Of a stretch of DNA of 64,000 bases, positions 10,457 to 19,162 are shown one piece after another. Each line of letters opens with the position of its first letter. Position 1 is the first letter of the stretch. Where the stretch lies: NCBI RefSeq assembly GCF_000426545.1, contig NZ_AUFO01000008.1, forward strand, positions 292,857 to 356,856, read 5' to 3'. This stretch comes from Paenibacillus massiliensis subsp. panacisoli DSM 21345 (GTDB lineage Bacteria > Bacillota > Bacilli > Paenibacillales > Paenibacillaceae). Under the pieces are notes generated by a model. The model was not told the origin of the DNA. It did no database searches and worked only from the letters and a program-made list of their open reading frames with translations. Position numbers and translations under genes: made by a program.

Positions 10457-11214
10457 AGGATCACATTATTCCTTAATGTATGGATCAAGTCTTCTCGCAG
10501 TGCTGCTATTTCTGGTCTAGCGAGTGATTCTCGCCCTCTAGGATAATCTCCAGGAACATCTATTTTATTGAATTGCGTTATTGGTGTGCTTGTTACCGCT
10601 AACACACTTTGCGAAAGAAATAATGCCTCATCTACATTGTGAGTAATAAAGAGAATCGTTTTTTTGTGCTGCTCCCATTGCCCAAGCAACCATTCCTGCA
10701 TACTAATGCCAGTTAAAAAATCCAAGGCAGAAAACGGCTCATCCAGTAATAGCAAATCTGATCCGGTTAGCATAGTACGGGCAAATGCAGCTCGTTGACG
10801 CATGCCACCTGATAATTCATGGGGCATCTTGTCGTAGCAACGATGTAGGCCTACATTGTCCAGCGCCTCAGCTATTAACTCCTTGCACTGCGCCTTGGAG
10901 TAGCCACCTATAATTTCTAAAGGCAGGGCAAGATTCTCTCCAACGGTTCGCCATGGGAACAGCATATCCTTTTGTGGCATATATCCGCAGTAATGCTTCC
11001 GGGTTCCGATCGGCGCTCCATCGATTAGAATAGAGCCTGACTTTGAAGGGAGTAATCCATTAATGAGGTGAAATATCGTGCTTTTACCACAGCCAGAGGC
11101 GCCAACAATACAGTGGAAGGAGCCCGCTTCAACATTAAATGACAAGGTATCAATAATGTCAAAATCCTCAGAAGCATACTGATAGGACACATTTTGAAAT
11201 GTTAATGAACTCAA
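10453..11214 (-). CDS. thiZ: Thiamine-precursor ABC transporter ATPase (ThiZ-like)
   Basis: The 253-residue ABC ATPase has Walker A GASGCGKST (about residues 38-46), signature LSGGMRQR, Walker B LLLLDEPFSALD and switch H in FITHNVDEAL. It energises import by ThiX and ThiY. The start is a TTG at 11214 that overlaps the TGA of tenA (TTGA), so translation is probably coupled. Confidence 0.9.
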   Translation of the reverse strand: MSSLTFQNVSYQYASEDFDIIDTLSFNVEAGSFHCIVGASGCGKSTIFHLINGLLPSKSGSILIDGAPIGTRKHYCGYMPQKDMLFPWRTVGENLALPLEIIGGYSKAQCKELIAEALDNVGLHRCYDKMPHELSGGMRQRAAFARTMLTGSDLLLLDEPFSALDFLTGISMQEWLLGQWEQHKKTILFITHNVDEALFLSQSVLAVTSTPITQFNKIDVPGDYPRGRESLARPEIAALREDLIHTLRNNVIL

Positions 11215-11870
11215 TGCTCAAGCCTCCATGCCATCTCCCAAAAATCAAGCTCAAAGCGACTGCACATCACGAAAATATCCTCCATCCGTTGGTAGACCTC
11301 CTCGCTACAGCCTTCTAATAGCTTGTTGGTTAACGTCACAAGGGATTGATTGTTCTCATTATACTCCGAGGATGCATAGCCTTTTATCCACTCACCGTAA
11401 AATGCATGATCAGCTGCGCCAGGCTTTCGGGCAAGAGCTTGACCAATCTCTGCATAACTCCATGAGCATGCTAATATGGATACGAGCACCTCTGCTACGC
11501 CACCAGCATGCGAGACAGAGAGCATATAATGGGTATAGGCTGCATTTTTCAGTGCTGGTTGTACCCGAAAAACCTGATCCTCCGTAATTCCTAACCGCTG
11601 CATATAAGAACGATGAATTTTCATTTCCCCATTAAGGATGTTGTCTACTTTTTTACTAAAGAACTGCATTAATCTGGGGTCCTGTGACTTGACGACCCCT
11701 AGTGCAAATACACGGGCATACTCGAACAGATATAAGTAGTCTTGTAACAAATAATAGCGAAATTGCTCTACAGCCAGGGAGCCGTCCCCAATCCCTGTAA
11801 CAAAGGGATGCTCTAGACATTCCTTCCATACAGGCTGTGCTGCCTGATATAGTCGTTCTGTAATAGTCAT
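11211..11870 (-). CDS. tenA: Aminopyrimidine aminohydrolase / thiaminase II (TenA)
   Basis: TenA hydrolyses aminomethyl-pyrimidine salvaged from degraded thiamine to the hydroxymethyl form used by ThiD. The 219-residue all-helical protein shows FRYYLLQDYLYLFEYARVFALG (about residues 38-59) and HAGGVAEVLVSILACSWSYAEIG with the active-site Cys region. The C-terminal YASSEYNENNQ helix is also present. The start was moved from 11915 to the ATG at 11870, which has GGAGG 8 nt upstream; this also gives the usual length. Its neighbours thiXYZ supply the pyrimidine. Confidence 0.92.
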   Translation of the reverse strand: MTITERLYQAAQPVWKECLEHPFVTGIGDGSLAVEQFRYYLLQDYLYLFEYARVFALGVVKSQDPRLMQFFSKKVDNILNGEMKIHRSYMQRLGITEDQVFRVQPALKNAAYTHYMLSVSHAGGVAEVLVSILACSWSYAEIGQALARKPGAADHAFYGEWIKGYASSEYNENNQSLVTLTNKLLEGCSEEVYQRMEDIFVMCSRFELDFWEMAWRLEH

Positions 11871-11944
11871 TAGTTGTTCCTCCAATCCATAATGTAGGTA
11901 TGATAAATTAAGCAATCCCTCTCGTGACTAGGAAGCAGCATGGC

Positions 11945-12613
11945 TTAGCTGCGCTGTGAGATCATTTGCTGTGCTAGCTGTAGCAAATGTGCAGTGGCTG
12001 CGCCTGGATTTCGCTGTGCAAATATGGCAGAGATGATTGCGACACCATCTACCCCACTGCACGAAAGCTGTAGCACATTCGTGTCATCAATGCCCCCAAT
12101 AGCGACGACAGGGATGCTTACGGCATCTACAATTTCTTGTACGTCAGCAATGCTTAAATACTCTGCATCGTTTTTGGTAGTGGTGTTAAACACAGCTCCG
12201 ACCCCGATATAATCAGCTCCTGCTGCTTCTGCATCCTTTGCGCTAGCTACTCCATTGGCGGAAATGCCAAGAATTTTATCTGGGCCGATCAGGGACCGAA
12301 CATCCTTCCCTACAATATCGGATTGCCCCACATGAACACCATCTGCCCCGCATTCCAGGGCGACTTCAATATTGTCGTTGACTACAAAGGGAATATGATA
12401 TTGCTGTGCAAGGCGGCGTAGTTCAATCGCTTCTGCCAAAAATTCCTTGAAGGGCAGCTCCTTCTCACGCAATTGCAGAAAGGTTGCACCATTCTGGAGC
12501 ACCTCTTCGGTCACTAGTGCTAAGGAACGGCCTTGCAGCCACCTACGATCTGTAATGGCATACAGCAGCATGGATGATCGCAGAGCTTGCTTAGACCATT
12601 TCAATGCGAGCAC
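11945..12613 (-). CDS. thiE: Thiamine-phosphate synthase ThiE
   Basis: ThiE joins hydroxymethylpyrimidine diphosphate and thiazole phosphate to thiamine phosphate. The 222-residue TIM-barrel protein has ATFLQLREKEL, FVVNDNIEVALECGADGVHVGQSDI, GISANGVASAKDAEAAGADYIGVGAVFNTTTK and PVVAIGGID with a phosphate-binding Gly loop. The called start is a GTG at 12613, which overlaps the 3' end of thiM by 23 bp. An ATG at 12571 is possible but has no RBS. Confidence 0.93.
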   Translation of the reverse strand: MLALKWSKQALRSSMLLYAITDRRWLQGRSLALVTEEVLQNGATFLQLREKELPFKEFLAEAIELRRLAQQYHIPFVVNDNIEVALECGADGVHVGQSDIVGKDVRSLIGPDKILGISANGVASAKDAEAAGADYIGVGAVFNTTTKNDAEYLSIADVQEIVDAVSIPVVAIGGIDDTNVLQLSCSGVDGVAIISAIFAQRNPGAATAHLLQLAQQMISQRS

Positions 12614-13412
12614 CCCGATCCAACACCTGTTCCGTCAGATTAAACATGGCATCAATAAGGTCCGTTCTAAAGCTTGCATTGCCGGTTCCATTTTCCAGAC
12701 GACGCGCATCTGCTAGCTCACCAGATAGACCCATGGCGGCCATCGCAGCTACCGTTGCCTCAAAATTAGATTCCGATGCGCCTGCGCAGAATGCTCCAAT
12801 CAAGGACGTAAGCATACAACCGCTGCCCGTGATCCGTGCCATCGTTGCACAGCCGTTGTGAACTATGGCATGCTGCGATCCATCGGTTACGATATCCATT
12901 GCACCGGATATGGCAATAACACTTCCTGTTTTTTGAGCCAGCATACTGGCGATTTCCACTGCTTGAGGAAGATTTTCCTTGGTCACTTGATCGAGTGTAC
13001 TCACATCTACGCCACTACCAAGCTTTTTTCCAAAGGCGATCGCTTTAATCTCCGAGGCGTTACCCCGTATGGCGGCAAACTGTATTTCGTTCATAAGCTG
13101 ATGTACAGCATCCAATCTTAGAGACGTACCTCCTGCCGCAACAGGGTCCAGTATGACAGGACGTTGAAGACGATTCGCTTCTTTACCAGCCACGAGCATC
13201 GCGTCCAGATCCTCAATCGTCCCCATATTAAGGACCAGCGCATTGGCCGCAGCCACCAGCTCTGCGACCTCATGCTTGTTGTGAGACATGATGGGGGAAG
13301 CTCCGGCAGCCAGAAGGATATTTGCACAATCGTTAACGGTTACATAATTCGTAATACAATGTACTAATGGATTGTTGCTTCGTACAGGAGTGAGGTACTG
13401 GGATGGATTCAT
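12591..13412 (-). CDS. thiM: Hydroxyethylthiazole kinase ThiM
   Basis: ThiM phosphorylates hydroxyethylthiazole salvaged from thiamine. The 273-residue ribokinase-like protein has PLVHCITNYVTVNDCANILLAAGASPIM at the N terminus, PVILDPVAAGGTSLR in the middle, and ARITGSGCMLTSLIGAF with the conserved GSGC. GAAAGGAG precedes the ATG. It lies 22 bp after thiD and overlaps thiE. Confidence 0.94.
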   Translation of the reverse strand: MNPSQYLTPVRSNNPLVHCITNYVTVNDCANILLAAGASPIMSHNKHEVAELVAAANALVLNMGTIEDLDAMLVAGKEANRLQRPVILDPVAAGGTSLRLDAVHQLMNEIQFAAIRGNASEIKAIAFGKKLGSGVDVSTLDQVTKENLPQAVEIASMLAQKTGSVIAISGAMDIVTDGSQHAIVHNGCATMARITGSGCMLTSLIGAFCAGASESNFEATVAAMAAMGLSGELADARRLENGTGNASFRTDLIDAMFNLTEQVLDRGARIEMV

Positions 13413-13434
13413 TGCTATGGCTCCTTTCGTTATA

Positions 13435-14262
13435 TCAATTTTGGTGATTTCCTAGGATATGTCCTTGTAGATTGCCGCCCTCTGCGATAGCATAATTGTG
13501 GTGTAAAGGCCCATTGCCTGCTCCTAGATTCAGACCCGCATGCAAGCAGGCGGTGATGTAGGTCTTGGCACGGTCGAAAGCCTCCGGAAGGCTGTGTCCC
13601 ATGGCTAAAAAGCTTGCAATTGCAGAAGACAGCGTACAGCCCGTGCCGTGAGTATTGATATTTTCTATTCGTTTTGCCCTATACCAGTAAGACTCGCCAT
13701 CCATCATGAGAAGGTCATCAGCATCCGTCAGGCTATGCCCCCCTTTCAGGGCAACTGCACCTGTGAGCTTGCATCCGATCGTATCAGCTGCCCTAAGCAT
13801 GTCCTCCTTCGTGTTAATCTCGAAGCCACACAATTGCTCTCCCTCTTTCAGATTCGGGGTAATCACTTCTGCCAAGGGGAATAGCTCCTCTTTTAACGCG
13901 GTGAGTGCATCATTTTGCAACAATACACTTCCACTTGTTGAGACCATGACGGGATCTACAACAATATGCTCTGCCTGATATTGCCGTAATTTAGCTGCGA
14001 TGGAGCGGATAATAGCGGCATTGGATACCATACCAATTTTGACAGCATCGGGTCTTATATCTGTAAAAACACAGTCTAACTGCTGCTCAACAAACTCCGG
14101 TTCAGACTCCAAGATTCCAACTACACCTGTCGTGTTTTGGGCTGTCAGCGCTGTAATGACACTCATCCCATATACACCCAAGCAGGTCATCGTTTTTAAG
14201 TCTGCCTGTATTCCTGCGCCACCACTGGGGTCAGATCCAGCAATGGTCAATACAGTCTTCAT
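13435..14262 (-). CDS. thiD: Hydroxymethylpyrimidine (phosphate) kinase ThiD
   Basis: ThiD phosphorylates hydroxymethylpyrimidine twice to the diphosphate. The 276-residue protein starts MKTVLTIAGSDPSGGAGIQADLKTM and has IVVDPVMVSTSG, ALKGGHS and NTHGTGCTLSSAIASFLA with the anion-hole GTGC. A longer frame opens at 14358, but it would run through the leader terminator at 14294-14327. The ATG at 14262 has GGAAAGGAG upstream, so this start is firm. It is the first gene of the operon under TPP riboswitch control. Confidence 0.95.
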   Translation of the reverse strand: MKTVLTIAGSDPSGGAGIQADLKTMTCLGVYGMSVITALTAQNTTGVVGILESEPEFVEQQLDCVFTDIRPDAVKIGMVSNAAIIRSIAAKLRQYQAEHIVVDPVMVSTSGSVLLQNDALTALKEELFPLAEVITPNLKEGEQLCGFEINTKEDMLRAADTIGCKLTGAVALKGGHSLTDADDLLMMDGESYWYRAKRIENINTHGTGCTLSSAIASFLAMGHSLPEAFDRAKTYITACLHAGLNLGAGNGPLHHNYAIAEGGNLQGHILGNHQN

Positions 14263-14293
14263 ATGTGTTAGTCTCCTTTCCATGTTCAATGAC

Positions 14294-14327
14294 AAAAAAA
14301 AGCGAAACATCCGTAGGATGTTTCGCT
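14294..14327 (-). terminator. Riboswitch-linked intrinsic terminator
   Basis: A perfect 12-bp stem (AGCGAAACATCC with GGATGTTTCGCT) with a 3-nt loop is followed on the minus strand by seven T. It sits between the TPP aptamer and the thiD start, so TPP binding should favour termination. Confidence 0.93.
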
Positions 14328-14384
14328 GACAAAATAAACTAGTACAATGGTATAGCATGAGCTAACCATGTATAGCATTCTATC

Positions 14385-14466
14385 GTTGCGTCCCTACGTT
14401 GGCATTATCCAAATCAGGTAAGGTCGGTGTAACACCCTCTCAGCCGGTTAAGGCTCCCTTGCAAAC
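14385..14466 (-). promoter_or_regulatory. TPP riboswitch (THI box)
   Basis: On the minus strand the conserved THI elements appear in order: GGGAGCC, CTGAGAGGGTG, then ACCTGATTTGGATAATGCCA and CGTAGGGA. These form the thiamine pyrophosphate aptamer. The transcript starts at the promoter near 14522-14551 and carries this aptamer and the terminator at 14294-14327 ahead of thiD. Confidence 0.96.
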
Positions 14467-14521
14467 GGTAGTATTCAATTATGATCTTAGATGTCCATAT
14501 GTCCGAAGTTGAAGTGAGTTA

Positions 14522-14551
14522 AGTATATCAACAGCTATTTAATATAGTCAA
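14522..14551 (-). promoter_or_regulatory. Sigma-A promoter of the thiamine operon
   Basis: On the minus strand TTGACT (14546-14551) and TATACT (14522-14527) are separated by 18 bp. They lie about 56 bp upstream of the TPP aptamer. Confidence 0.7.
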
Positions 14552-14600
14552 TGCAGATTTGTATCTTGAGTAGCCCCCTGATTGGAGAACTGGGGAACAG

Positions 14601-15671
14601 CTACAGACCGGCAAGCACCTGATACCACACTCCACGCTTCGAGTACAGCGTCTCGCGCACAGCATCCCAGCCGCCCAGATATTCGATATCGAACAGGTCC
14701 ACTGGATCAGGGAATCGCTCCTTCTCAGCTGCGAGTACCTGCTCATTGACCGAACGAAAGCCATGCTTCGCAAAGATCCGTTGTGCCTCATCGGACTGCA
14801 AATAATCAAGAAGCGCCTCGGCAGCTTCACGATTCCCATGCTTCTCCACGTTGGCATCGACGATCGCAGCCGGATTTTCAATACGGATCGTATCACGTGG
14901 AATGATCACCTCGTATTTTACACCCTTAGCGATCCGAGCCAGCAGCTCGTTCTCATAGGTAATGATGACGTCGCCTACACCGTATTCAAAAGCCGCCATC
15001 GATGCCCGTCCGCTCTTGTCCAGGGACTCCACATTGCGGTGCACATCGACCAGGAATTGCTTGGCTGCGGCGGGACTTTTCTCCCCTTGACGTTCGGACA
15101 TCTTGAGCCCGGCACCATAGAGCGCATTAATATCCCACTGTGCTCCTCCTGACGTCTTCGGATTAGGATATAGCACCTTCACCCCTGGCTTAGTTAGGTC
15201 AGGAAAATCACGAATGCCACGCGGATTGCCTTCCCGCACTCCCATGACGACAATCGAGCGAGTAACCATTCCACCGTATGGCCGATCCTTCCAGGCAGGA
15301 GCAACCAGCCCTGCATCAACGAGCTTTTGCACGTCACCTTCCATAGCCAGCAGGGTCACGTCTGCCTCAAAGCCGCCAGCAATCGCTCGTGCCTGTGTAC
15401 CAGAGGCCTCGTAGGATTCCTGAAAGCGAATCGTCTGTCCGGTCTTCTCCTTGTACTCCTCACGAAAGCGTGGCAGAAGGTCTGCCATCGCATCCTTGAC
15501 CACGCTATAGGCACCAATGACGAGCGTAACATCAGCCGTATCCCCAGGCGTAGGCTGCTCACCGACAGAATCAGACGTTGCCGCTGTGCAGGCCGACAAA
15601 ATCCCCAAGCATAGCAGACAGAGCAGTGCAGCCCTCATATGGCGAGTGTATCCAACCAGCTTCCTTCTCAT
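14601..15671 (-). CDS. Sulfate ABC transporter, substrate-binding lipoprotein
   Basis: The 356-residue protein has a lipoprotein signal ending LSAC. The Sbp/CysP-family binding domain follows: LVIGAYSVVKDAMADLLPRF, IRFQESYEASGTQARAIAGGFEADVTLLAM, then PNPKTSGGAQWDINALYGAG. It should capture sulfate (or thiosulfate) outside the membrane. AAGGAG precedes the ATG. Here it is the last gene of the operon, after cysT-cysW-cysA; in many bacteria the binding-protein gene comes first. Confidence 0.93.
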   Translation of the reverse strand: MRRKLVGYTRHMRAALLCLLCLGILSACTAATSDSVGEQPTPGDTADVTLVIGAYSVVKDAMADLLPRFREEYKEKTGQTIRFQESYEASGTQARAIAGGFEADVTLLAMEGDVQKLVDAGLVAPAWKDRPYGGMVTRSIVVMGVREGNPRGIRDFPDLTKPGVKVLYPNPKTSGGAQWDINALYGAGLKMSERQGEKSPAAAKQFLVDVHRNVESLDKSGRASMAAFEYGVGDVIITYENELLARIAKGVKYEVIIPRDTIRIENPAAIVDANVEKHGNREAAEALLDYLQSDEAQRIFAKHGFRSVNEQVLAAEKERFPDPVDLFDIEYLGGWDAVRETLYSKRGVWYQVLAGL

Positions 15672-15726
15672 GGCACAGACTCCTTGCTGTTCATCTCAGT
15701 TACACAATCATCCCAAACATCTTCTG

Positions 15727-16791
15727 TTAAATCATAATCGGCATCGGATCTTCCTTCAGCCTGTTCTCGACCATCCAGCTGCCTTCTTCATTGAACAAAT
15801 ACGCCCGGTGAATGAGTACACGCACATTTTGACCCGGTGTGAGCGTCTCCTTCTCCAGCGAGCGATAGGTAATCAGACGCTGGCCCTTGATCTCGACCTC
15901 AACCATCCATTCACTCCCGCGAAAATGAAGCTGGTGAACCGTACCTTCTTCTGTCGCGGAGCGCAGAGTGAACTCATGATCCAGCCCCATCTCGATATAC
16001 TCGGGACGAATTAGCGCCTTGATCCCGGCTCCTGCGGCTTCCTCGAAGCCCCTGAGCGCTGACGCCTCCTCCACGATGGTCGATTCGCCAATAAAGGAAG
16101 CAACGAACGGCGTGCCTGGATTTTTGTAAATATCCCACGGTGTTCCCTTTTGCTCCAGTCTACCCTGGTTAATGATCATGATCTCATCAGCCACCTCGAT
16201 GGCCTCATCCTGGTCATGTGTCACAAATATCGACGTGATCCCTACCCGCTCAATCAGCTCCCTCAGCCATGTACGCAGCTCCTGCCGGATCTTCGCATCA
16301 ATCGCCGCGAACGGCTCATCCAGCAGCAGCAGCTGAGGCTCAGGCGCCAAGGCCCGTGCAAAGGCTACACGCTGACGCTGGCCGCCAGACAATTGATGAG
16401 GATAGCGATGCTCGAAGCCTGCGAGACCCGTTAGCTCCACAAGCTCTGTGACACGCTCCTTGATCTGCGCCTTGGACAGCTTCTTCACCTTCAAGCCGAA
16501 GGCTATGTTATCGTAGACGGACATGTGCTTGAAGAGCGCATAATTCTGAAAAACAAAGCCGATACCGCGCTCCTGCGGAGGCAGCTCGTTCACCCGTTGT
16601 CCGTGAAACACAATCTCCCCGGTATCCGGCGTCTCCAGGCCGGCAAGCATTCGCAGGATCGACGTCTTCCCCCCACCGCTGGGGCCGAGCAGACCAATGA
16701 GATGACCTTTGCGAATCTCAAATGACACATCCTTCACGGCGTGAAACTGTCCAAAATGCTTGTTGAGCTGACGAACCTCCACATGCTGCAT
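15727..16791 (-). CDS. cysA: Sulfate ABC transporter ATPase CysA
   Basis: The 354-residue ATPase has Walker A GPSGGGKTS, signature LSGGQRQRVAFARAL, Walker B LLLLDEPFAAID and the switch region VTHDQDEAIEVADEI. A C-terminal TOBE-like extension (about residues 270-350) follows, as in CysA proteins. It lies 1 bp after cysW and powers import through CysT and CysW. Confidence 0.94.
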   Translation of the reverse strand: MQHVEVRQLNKHFGQFHAVKDVSFEIRKGHLIGLLGPSGGGKTSILRMLAGLETPDTGEIVFHGQRVNELPPQERGIGFVFQNYALFKHMSVYDNIAFGLKVKKLSKAQIKERVTELVELTGLAGFEHRYPHQLSGGQRQRVAFARALAPEPQLLLLDEPFAAIDAKIRQELRTWLRELIERVGITSIFVTHDQDEAIEVADEIMIINQGRLEQKGTPWDIYKNPGTPFVASFIGESTIVEEASALRGFEEAAGAGIKALIRPEYIEMGLDHEFTLRSATEEGTVHQLHFRGSEWMVEVEIKGQRLITYRSLEKETLTPGQNVRVLIHRAYLFNEEGSWMVENRLKEDPMPIMI

Positions 16792-16792
16792 A

Positions 16793-17590
16793 TCAGTGCA
16801 CTCCCTTTCTTTTTTTGGCCAGCTCCATGAGCAGCAAGAGACCTGCCGAGAAGGCCACCAGAACTAAAGCCAGGCCATTGGCCGCCGTTACATTGAAGTT
16901 CTCTACATCCTGATACACCAGTGTAGTCGCTGTCTGGGTCTTGTTCATGATATTTCCGGATACAACCAGCACTGCACCGAATTCCCCAAGAGAGCGTGCC
17001 ACAGTGAGCACAACTCCATAAATAACCGCCCAGCGGATGGAGGGCCAGGTTACCTTCCAGAAAGTCGTCCAGCCATAAGCGCCCAAGGTGGAAGCGGCCT
17101 CTTCCTGCTGCGCTCCGATCTCCTGCAGCACAGGCATAATTTCACGCACCATGAGCGGAAAGGTCACGAACAGTGTAGCAATCACCATGCCTGGGAAAGC
17201 GTATACGATCTTGAAGCCACTATCCTCGAACAAGGCTCCCATAACGCTATCCGGTCCCAACAGCAGGACGATCATTAACCCGCCGATGACAGGCGACACC
17301 GCATACGGCAGATCGACGATGCTATTCAGGACGTTTTTGACACGCTCACTTAACCAGCCTGCTCTCACTAGATAAAGTGCCGTCATCATACCGAATAGGG
17401 TATTCATCAAAGTTACGACGAGGACGATCAAGCCTGTCATCTTCAGCGCATGGAGCGCTTCTGGACGAAGCATGGCTGTCACGAAGCCATTCCAGCCCTG
17501 ATCGAAGGCTCCGAATATGATCCGAGTCAACGGAATAATGATAATCACAAGAATAAGAACATAAGTAAGTGTAATCCACCATCTTCTCAT
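16793..17590 (-). CDS. cysW: Sulfate ABC transporter permease CysW
   Basis: The 265-residue protein has about six membrane segments and the permease EAA loop (EEAASTLGAYGWTTFWKVTWPSIRWAVIYG, about residues 165-194), followed by LGEFGAVLVVSGN, typical of CysW. Its 5' end overlaps the cysT stop codon by 4 bp. Confidence 0.93.
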   Translation of the reverse strand: MRRWWITLTYVLILVIIIIPLTRIIFGAFDQGWNGFVTAMLRPEALHALKMTGLIVLVVTLMNTLFGMMTALYLVRAGWLSERVKNVLNSIVDLPYAVSPVIGGLMIVLLLGPDSVMGALFEDSGFKIVYAFPGMVIATLFVTFPLMVREIMPVLQEIGAQQEEAASTLGAYGWTTFWKVTWPSIRWAVIYGVVLTVARSLGEFGAVLVVSGNIMNKTQTATTLVYQDVENFNVTAANGLALVLVAFSAGLLLLMELAKKRKGVH

Positions 17591-18393
17591 CGGCTTCTCC
17601 CTCTGCTCTGTACCGTATTAATGCCCCAAAGGATCAGGAAGGACAGGGTCAGCAGCAGGATCGACACCGAGGCAGCTCCCACCGTATTATCACTTTCGAC
17701 CTCTCCGAAAATATAGACCGATGCCACTAGCGTTCTGCCGGGAATGTTACCAGCTACGAGCACGACCGCACCGAACTCGGCAAGTGCACGCGAGAACGCC
17801 AGCATGCCCCCACTGATCATACCGGGTGCCATGGAAGGCAGAATGACCTTCCAGAACGTCACCCCACGGGATGCTCCCAGCGTGTAGGAGGCTTCCTCCG
17901 CTGAGGGATCAATCTCCTCCAGCAATGGCTGCACTGCACGAATAACGAATGGGAATGTCACAAATACCATCGCTAGTACAATCGCAGGCTGGTGAAATAC
18001 GATCTCCAGCCCCCAGCGTCCTGCCGCTGTTCCAAGCAGGCTATTCGGTCCGAGTAACAGTAGAATCATTAATCCTCCTACCGCAGTCGGTAGCGCGAAG
18101 GGCAGATCAATTAGACTATTCATCAAGGTCTTGCCCGGGAAGTCATAGCGGTTCAGCGTCCAGGCAATAATCGTTCCGATCAGCACATTAATCAAGGCGG
18201 CTATGGCAGCCAGCTTCACAGTCAGCAGCACGGCCTTCCAAGCAATCGGGTCGCTTAGATTCTCCAGCAGCGTGTGCCAGCCAAGGGTAAATGCATTAAA
18301 ATATACGCCTGTAACCGGCAATATGACTAGTAGTACGAAATAGAGCAGTACCGTCGTGCGGAACCCCCACGGGTGCCGGATAACCGTATTCAT
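17587..18393 (-). CDS. cysT: Sulfate ABC transporter permease CysT (CysU)
   Basis: The 268-residue protein has about six membrane segments and the EAA loop EEASYTLGASRGVTFWKVILPSM, followed by ALAEFGAVVLVAGNIPGRT, a CysT hallmark. It is the first gene of the sulfate import operon, with a promoter at 18468-18496. Confidence 0.93.
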   Translation of the reverse strand: MNTVIRHPWGFRTTVLLYFVLLVILPVTGVYFNAFTLGWHTLLENLSDPIAWKAVLLTVKLAAIAALINVLIGTIIAWTLNRYDFPGKTLMNSLIDLPFALPTAVGGLMILLLLGPNSLLGTAAGRWGLEIVFHQPAIVLAMVFVTFPFVIRAVQPLLEEIDPSAEEASYTLGASRGVTFWKVILPSMAPGMISGGMLAFSRALAEFGAVVLVAGNIPGRTLVASVYIFGEVESDNTVGAASVSILLLTLSFLILWGINTVQSRGRSR

Positions 18394-18467
18394 GCCAGCT
18401 TACCATCCTTTCTCGTGCTCTCCTTATCCTAAATACCCATAAGCATACTTGGTTTTACTTAACAGCT

Positions 18468-18496
18468 ACTTTACCAATTGATTGAACTTACGTCAA
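18468..18496 (-). promoter_or_regulatory. Promoter of the sulfate transport operon
   Basis: On the minus strand TTGACG (18491-18496) and TAAAGT (18468-18473) are 17 bp apart, 75 bp before cysT. I could not find a clear CymR box or an S-box. Confidence 0.6.
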
Positions 18497-18602
18497 TCCC
18501 TATCTCATATTTCCATGAGTAGAATATAATAGAAGTGGGTAAACAAATGAAAAGTCAAGATCGAACAGGCTCTAGTAGAGCACAACGAAAGGAGAAATAC
18601 AT

Positions 18603-19004
18603 ATGCTACATACAATAGAGATCACTACAGCCAAGCGGGATGAAATGCGTGATGTGACTCGTGAAGTGGCCGCCTTCGTGGATCAGATCGGTATACAGGA
18701 GGGACTCGTGGTGGTGTACTGTCCACATACAACAGCAGGCATTGCCATTAACGAAAATGCAGATCCTGATGTGAAAAAGGATGTATTAATGCGGCTGAAC
18801 GAGGTCTATCCGTGGGAGCACCCGGAGTATCGTCATATGGAGGGCAATACGGCGTCCCATTTGAAGGCCATTACAACAGGGAACTCTCAGACGGTGATAA
18901 TTCATAAAGGTAGATTGCTGCTTGGACGCTGGCAAGGCATCTATTTCTGTGAATTTGACGGACCGCGTACACGCCAGATTCATTTAAAGATCCTTCAGGG
19001 CTAG
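18603..19004 (+). CDS. yjbQ: YjbQ/UPF0047 family protein
   Basis: The 133-residue protein matches the YjbQ (UPF0047) family: VVVYCPHTTAGIAINENADPDVKKD (about residues 37-61), WEHPEYRHMEGNTASHLKA and LLLGRWQGIYFCEFDGPRTRQ. E. coli YjbQ has been described as having a weak thiamine-phosphate synthase side activity, but the true role of the family is unsettled. A GAAAGGAG RBS precedes the ATG. It is monocistronic, divergent from cysT, with TATAAT at 18525-18530. Confidence 0.9.
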   Translation: MLHTIEITTAKRDEMRDVTREVAAFVDQIGIQEGLVVVYCPHTTAGIAINENADPDVKKDVLMRLNEVYPWEHPEYRHMEGNTASHLKAITTGNSQTVIIHKGRLLLGRWQGIYFCEFDGPRTRQIHLKILQG

Positions 19005-19024
19005 TGCTCAACAAAACAAAAAAT

Positions 19025-19066
19025 AGACGAGGAGTTCTTACCTTATTAGGCTCCCTCGTCTTTTTC
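19025..19066 (+). terminator. Intrinsic terminator after yjbQ
   Basis: AGACGAGG pairs with CCTCGTCT and is followed by TTTTT. Confidence 0.85.
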
Positions 19067-19162
19067 GTGTTGTCACCATACATTTCCTTTCGCAATGCAA
19101 CGTTTTGAAGTATCAAAGTTAATAAAAATGCCGTCAAAAAATCATCGGCAAGCGTGCAGATC

